From contig JALKBU010000890.1 in NCBI GenBank assembly GCA_023091735.1, positions 1 to 21,600 on the forward strand: a stretch of DNA of 21,600 nucleotides, in the 5' to 3' direction. The position numbers were made by a program, and so were the translations under genes. Numbering within the stretch: the stretch's first letter is position 1; every line of letters begins with the position of its first letter. Shown here piece after piece: positions 18,335 to 21,600 of the stretch. This DNA comes from Trichomonas tenax (Eukaryota > Parabasalia > Trichomonadida > Trichomonadidae). Below the pieces are notes generated by a model that saw only the letters and a program-made list of their open reading frames with translations, had not been told where the DNA came from and ran no database searches.

Positions 18335-19990
18335 TTATGTAAACCCAAATCTATCGTAAAAGTTGTCTCTTCCATGGTGCTTCATTATTGGCGCACGTGG
18401 TGTTCTTCCTTTCCTTGCTAGTGATGAAATGATATCTTTCTCTTCCTCATCTCTTGCAGCTTTCTGTTGTTGATGAAGTTCTTCCATCTTCTTGATCCAT
18501 TTCTCTTTTCCTGGTTTTCCGTCACGCCACGCTTTGTTGAGCAATCTCCACTCTCTCGTGGCGCTAGGACGTCCGTATATGAATGGATTGAAAATAATAT
18601 ATCCTGTGAACGCCAATGCGCAAATAAAAACTGATGCGTATCCTCTCCAGAACTTGGGAAGAACCATATCAATGAAGCATCCCAAACAGCAAGCAGCGAG
18701 CATCAAAGGAATCTGGTAGTGATAGAGGAACATCGTACGAGGAACTCCAAAGAAAGGCAAATAACTCACCCAATATCCAACAACTAATCTCAATGCCATT
18801 GGATACTTTTTGTGCCAAAAACAACACATCGCTCCAAGAACTCCAATGAAAACCATAACGAAAACAAAGAAGTTTCCGGCGCAAGCAATCTGTGTTCCAT
18901 ATCCGCTGAAGTAAGAGACCCATATATCAGTCAATAGAGGCCAATCATGTGGTCTACTCATGCAAGGATGCGGCTCATAATTTAATCCATTTGATACGAA
19001 TGCGTTGCCCATAACAGTGAAAATTCTTGCAGTTATTGGTGGCCACAACACGTGCCATGCCATTTCTTTACCAGTATCTGTTGTTCTGTTAACAAGATTA
19101 TGAAATTCGATCTCAGTTTCGCTGCATTGATCTCCTGCATAAGGAAGAAGCATAAAATGAATTGCCCATATCAGGATATGCACAATCATGCCAGGCCACA
19201 CAGTTTGCCAGATTCTAGTGCATACTTCGCTGTAAAGTGATGAATCAAAGAAATAATTCCGAAATTCCATTATCTCGATTAGCTGTGTATACATTATGAG
19301 AATACACAGTGCCAACGCTGTATTTTTGATAGAATACCCAAGAGAAATGAAACATGAAGCAATCTTCATCCATTTCCACCATTCTTCTGTTCTTGGTGTC
19401 TTTGTGCAGAAGATATGAATGAAAATAACGCCAATCATTGTATATAGGTGAAGAGTACCATCTGTATACAAATATTTTCCTTCAGCAATTATTGAAGTTT
19501 CAACAGCAATGAGAAAACCTGCTGTAAATGATGCAACCTTAGAGAAAACAGCATATCTAAGCACAAGGTATACAACGCATGGCACTAATGATGAATAAAC
19601 AACAGGAATTAATCGAACAGCAATATATCTTTCGTCTTGGTATGGACGATTTGGTGTCTCTCCGAACTGTATCGTTCCGTCGTACTCCTCGAGCCACGCA
19701 AATAGCGCAAATTGTAGTTTTGCGAATGGTGGATGAATATCGAAGAAATAGTCATTGTTAATGTAGCCATTTGTGAAGTTTCCGAAGTGGCATTCGTCGA
19801 ATGTGATGGCGTCTGGAAACTGAAAGTTGTATAGTCGCGTATAATATCCTACGAAGGTTAAAATAATCATGCAAACCAGGTCCATTACATCGAGACGTGG
19901 AAGTTTTTGCGCTGCTTTCAGATATGGATCGAGTCTATACAGACGTAAATTATTCAGGAATCCGAAAAAATCAAATCGAAATTTCGCCAT
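18335..19990 (-). CDS. Protein O-mannosyltransferase (PMT family), lacking MIR domains
   Basis: Encodes 551 residues with ~10 hydrophobic segments. The GT39 catalytic hallmarks are present: FDECHFG with the acidic pair D65-E66 in the first luminal loop, DIHPPFAK around H86, SRPHDWPLL at 345-353 (the family's S-x-P-x-x-WP motif) and PRTMFLYHYQ from P417, as in the C-terminal four-helix PMT module. Family members move mannose from dolichyl-phosphate-mannose to Ser/Thr of proteins entering the ER. Eukaryotic PMTs are usually ~750 residues and hold three MIR repeats in a large loop; here only ~60 residues (about 283-345) separate the corresponding helices, so MIR domains are absent, as in bacterial PMTs. 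The C-terminal ~75 residues are charged and probably cytosolic. The ATG at 19990 matches a normal basic N-terminus. Confidence 0.88.
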   Translation of the reverse strand: MAKFRFDFFGFLNNLRLYRLDPYLKAAQKLPRLDVMDLVCMIILTFVGYYTRLYNFQFPDAITFDECHFGNFTNGYINNDYFFDIHPPFAKLQFALFAWLEEYDGTIQFGETPNRPYQDERYIAVRLIPVVYSSLVPCVVYLVLRYAVFSKVASFTAGFLIAVETSIIAEGKYLYTDGTLHLYTMIGVIFIHIFCTKTPRTEEWWKWMKIASCFISLGYSIKNTALALCILIMYTQLIEIMEFRNYFFDSSLYSEVCTRIWQTVWPGMIVHILIWAIHFMLLPYAGDQCSETEIEFHNLVNRTTDTGKEMAWHVLWPPITARIFTVMGNAFVSNGLNYEPHPCMSRPHDWPLLTDIWVSYFSGYGTQIACAGNFFVFVMVFIGVLGAMCCFWHKKYPMALRLVVGYWVSYLPFFGVPRTMFLYHYQIPLMLAACCLGCFIDMVLPKFWRGYASVFICALAFTGYIIFNPFIYGRPSATREWRLLNKAWRDGKPGKEKWIKKMEELHQQQKAARDEEEKDIISSLARKGRTPRAPIMKHHGRDNFYDRFGFT

Positions 19991-20130
19991 TTTTAATTTT
20001 GTAAACTTTACATGTCAAAAATACTATTTAGAAAATAAATCTATCTATAACCAGAGTCTGTAGTTATCATTTTCGATGATTGAGTATTAATCCAAGTGAT
20101 TTAATTTATCCAAACACATATTAGCATAAA
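19991..20130. other. Upstream region of the O-mannosyltransferase gene
   Basis: AT-rich, no gene. Positions 20008-20023 carry TTACATGTCAAAAATA, identical to 9580-9595 upstream of another minus-strand gene. On the transcribed strand it reads TATTTTTGACATGTAA, ending 18 bases before the ATG. Confidence 0.45.
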
Positions 20131-20439
20131 TCATATGAACAATAGTTCCATGGGTTGCTTAATATTATCCTTGTTATTTTGAGAATCAAATACATTAACA
20201 TTAACAAAATATGACTCAAACCTAATTTCGTTCGAACATGCTCTATATTTATCACCTTCGACCCTATATTTAATTTGGTGGTATCCTTCATTAATGCCGA
20301 ATGTATTAATTTAATAAGAAAGTTTAAAAACCTCATATGCCTCGCTTCTATTCAAATATTTTATTGTAGTTGGAAATCTATCCTCATATATACAATACTT
20401 GACCTGATACATAATAATCAATAGTAATTGAATATTGTT
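20131..20439 (-). pseudogene. Degenerate coding relic, unrecognised
   Basis: One minus-strand frame stays open from 20439 to a TAA at 20311-20313 and then on to a TGA at 20131-20133. An ATG lies at 20410-20412. The product has strongly protein-like composition unusual for AT-rich chance frames, for example YEDRFPTTIKYLNRSEAYEV before the stop and INEGYHQIKYRVEGDKYRAC, then SNEIRFESYFVNVNVFDSQN, after it. Alternating aromatic and polar residues suggest beta strands, perhaps part of a surface ectodomain. A different minus-strand frame just upstream (ending near 20384, SVEQYSITIDYYVSGQVLYI) looks like its earlier part, displaced by a frameshift. I do not recognise a family. Confidence 0.4.
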
Positions 20440-20461
20440 CTACGCTTCTCATTTTCCATAG

Positions 20462-20866
20462 ATTTTCACGCCTGTTAGACACATATATATCTTTATATGT
20501 CATGATGTCAGAAATATCATGATTACGTGTCAAATTGACGAGATGGTTTCGATAAACAACTATGCTTTCATGGAATGCACAAATCTTAAAAGAATATTGT
20601 TTAATGGCAATAAAATTAAGACGATCAGCATTAATGCGTTCACTGGATGTATTCGATTGGAATTTTTGTTTTTCACCTCTCCTAGTCTTCAACAGATTGG
20701 CGAAAAATCTTTCGATGGTTGTCGATCACTTACTGGTTGTGGAGCAATCAGTTGCCCTCCAGATGTAAAAGAAAGGTATTTCGCTAAATTTAAATTCAAT
20801 GAGCGTGTGTTTTCACAATCTTACAATCCATTCGAAGTAAAAACTTCTATACCATATCACTGTTGA
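20462..20866 (+). pseudogene. BspA-like leucine-rich-repeat fragment
   Basis: The frame is open from 20462, just after a TAG, and its first ATG at 20519 gives 115 residues. It shows consecutive ~23-residue BspA/TpLRR (LRR_5) repeats: VSINNYAFMECTNLKRILF, IKTISINAFTGCIRLEFLF and LQQIGEKSFDGCRSLTGCG, each with the diagnostic 'I-x-x-x-AF-x-x-C-x-x-L' pattern. After the third repeat come ~40 non-repeat residues and a TGA. Intact family members are long surface proteins, often with a C-terminal membrane anchor; here there is no signal peptide, few repeats and no anchor, so it is probably a truncated remnant. A short functional version cannot be excluded. Confidence 0.7.
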
Positions 20867-21600
20867 CCAGAAACTCAACACCATTCTTAATATTTGAGTC
20901 ATTCCAATATTAGATATTGTTATTTCTTTGACCTACCTTAAAAAGAAGCATACAATCCATTTCCCCCTTGAGTCTAGTCTTAATGTTGTTATATAAATTG
21001 TTGTTTTAATAAAAATACACCCCGAAAAATACATTTTTTATATTTCAATGTTAAAAACCGTTGGAGAATTTAAAATTCTCAAAATTCAATGTATAACGAT
21101 TTTCAAATTACATTTTGTGTAGAATGACACTTTTTACAATAGTTTGTTGACACTTTTTTGAAACATCTTCAAAATTATTGTGTCTTCATCTTTTGGAAGA
21201 GTGCTAAACAAATCCAACTAACGTGTTTTGTAAAGTGTCAGATTTGATATGTAATTGTTGTAAAGTGTCAGAAATGTTAGAACTCGCGAGCCAGTTTGCA
21301 TTTAACAAAAATGAAAAAAAAAAAGAAAAAAATTAACGAATTTTTAAAAATATGGGCAAATTGAAATATTAGAGAGGTTATAAATTTGGAAAGAGATTAC
21401 TTATTGCTAGTATAAATGTAATTATCATTCAAAATTTAAATAACTTACTGTTTAAAAAAAATTTGGGCAGTATTTTGGCAGTATTTTTCCTTCTGCGGTG
21501 TAGTCCCGCGACCTTCATAACTTTTTATCTGATCAATATTTTTTCGATTTGAAAGTACTTTCATGTACATATTGATAGTTGTCTATCCAGTGGTGTAAGT
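20867..21600. other. Terminal spacer with short direct and inverted motifs
   Basis: No gene seen up to the window edge. It is AT-rich with oligo-A tracts near 21310-21330. The only structured part is the motif cluster at 21125-21270. A slightly G+C-richer patch at about 21490-21515 is unexplained. Confidence 0.5.
21125..21270. repeat. Opposed copies of TTGTAAAGTGTCA
   Basis: TTGTAAAGTGTCA occurs exactly at 21228-21240 and 21258-21270. Its reverse-complement form occurs as TGACACTTTTTACAA at 21125-21139 and more loosely as TTGACACTTTTTTGAAA at 21147-21163. Two copies therefore face two others across ~65 bases. The 11-mer TTGTAAAGTGT also occurs upstream of the RIIa gene (minus strand near 6926-6936). 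Confidence 0.55.

Noticed and set aside
1..21600. tRNA, rRNA, CRISPR arrays and bacterial-type operon signals
   Set aside because: I found no tRNA B-box with a cloverleaf, no rRNA core sequence and no regularly spaced direct repeats. Gene content is eukaryotic.

Overview
The window looks like nuclear DNA of a parabasalid protist (trichomonad), most likely a Tritrichomonas- or Trichomonas-type genome; the genus is an inference. The evidence is: AT-rich spacers between single-exon genes with eukaryotic products; three genes whose ATG lies 7-14 nt behind a trichomonad-type initiator (TCA followed by pyrimidine and A/T); a fragment of a BspA-like leucine-rich-repeat protein and a decayed ankyrin-repeat locus, both from families greatly expanded in trichomonads; and a mitochondrial-type carrier resembling the hydrogenosomal ADP/ATP carriers of this group. 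No intron, tRNA, rRNA or CRISPR array was recognised.

Layout: 1-1708 is spacer with a hairpin and a G-rich patch. 1709-5704 (-) encodes a 1331-residue Sfi1-like, IQ-bearing protein with a very long acidic tail. 6255-6536 (+) is a small single-pass membrane protein. 6667-6864 (-) is a 65-residue RIIa (R2D2) dimerisation/docking protein. 7401-8825 (+) is an armadillo-like helical repeat protein, and 8866-9504 (-) a disordered basic/acidic protein that converges on it. 9866-11089 (-) is an SLC25 carrier with a ~90-residue lysine-rich tail. 11090-13103 is accessory spacer holding a ~0.7 kb terminal-inverted-repeat element and an ankyrin-repeat relic. 13104-16229 (+) is a TMEM131-like type I membrane protein interrupted by one in-frame TAA. 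16390-16689 (-) is a dynein roadblock light chain. 16690-18334 is spacer with a second copy of a dispersed repeat inside a possible 1.1 kb element. 18335-19990 (-) is a protein O-mannosyltransferase without MIR domains. 19991-21600 is a gene graveyard with a degenerate reading frame (-), a BspA-like fragment (+) and a cluster of direct and inverted short motifs.

The genes do not form a pathway or operon. Two themes recur: the microtubule/flagellar cytoskeleton (Sfi1-like, RIIa, roadblock) and the secretory or surface route (TMEM131-like, O-mannosyltransferase, BspA fragment). The carrier belongs to the hydrogenosome. The two most unusual things seen are the lysine-rich extension on the carrier and the single stop codon splitting the TMEM131-like gene. 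The non-coding DNA carries several repeat families I could not name.
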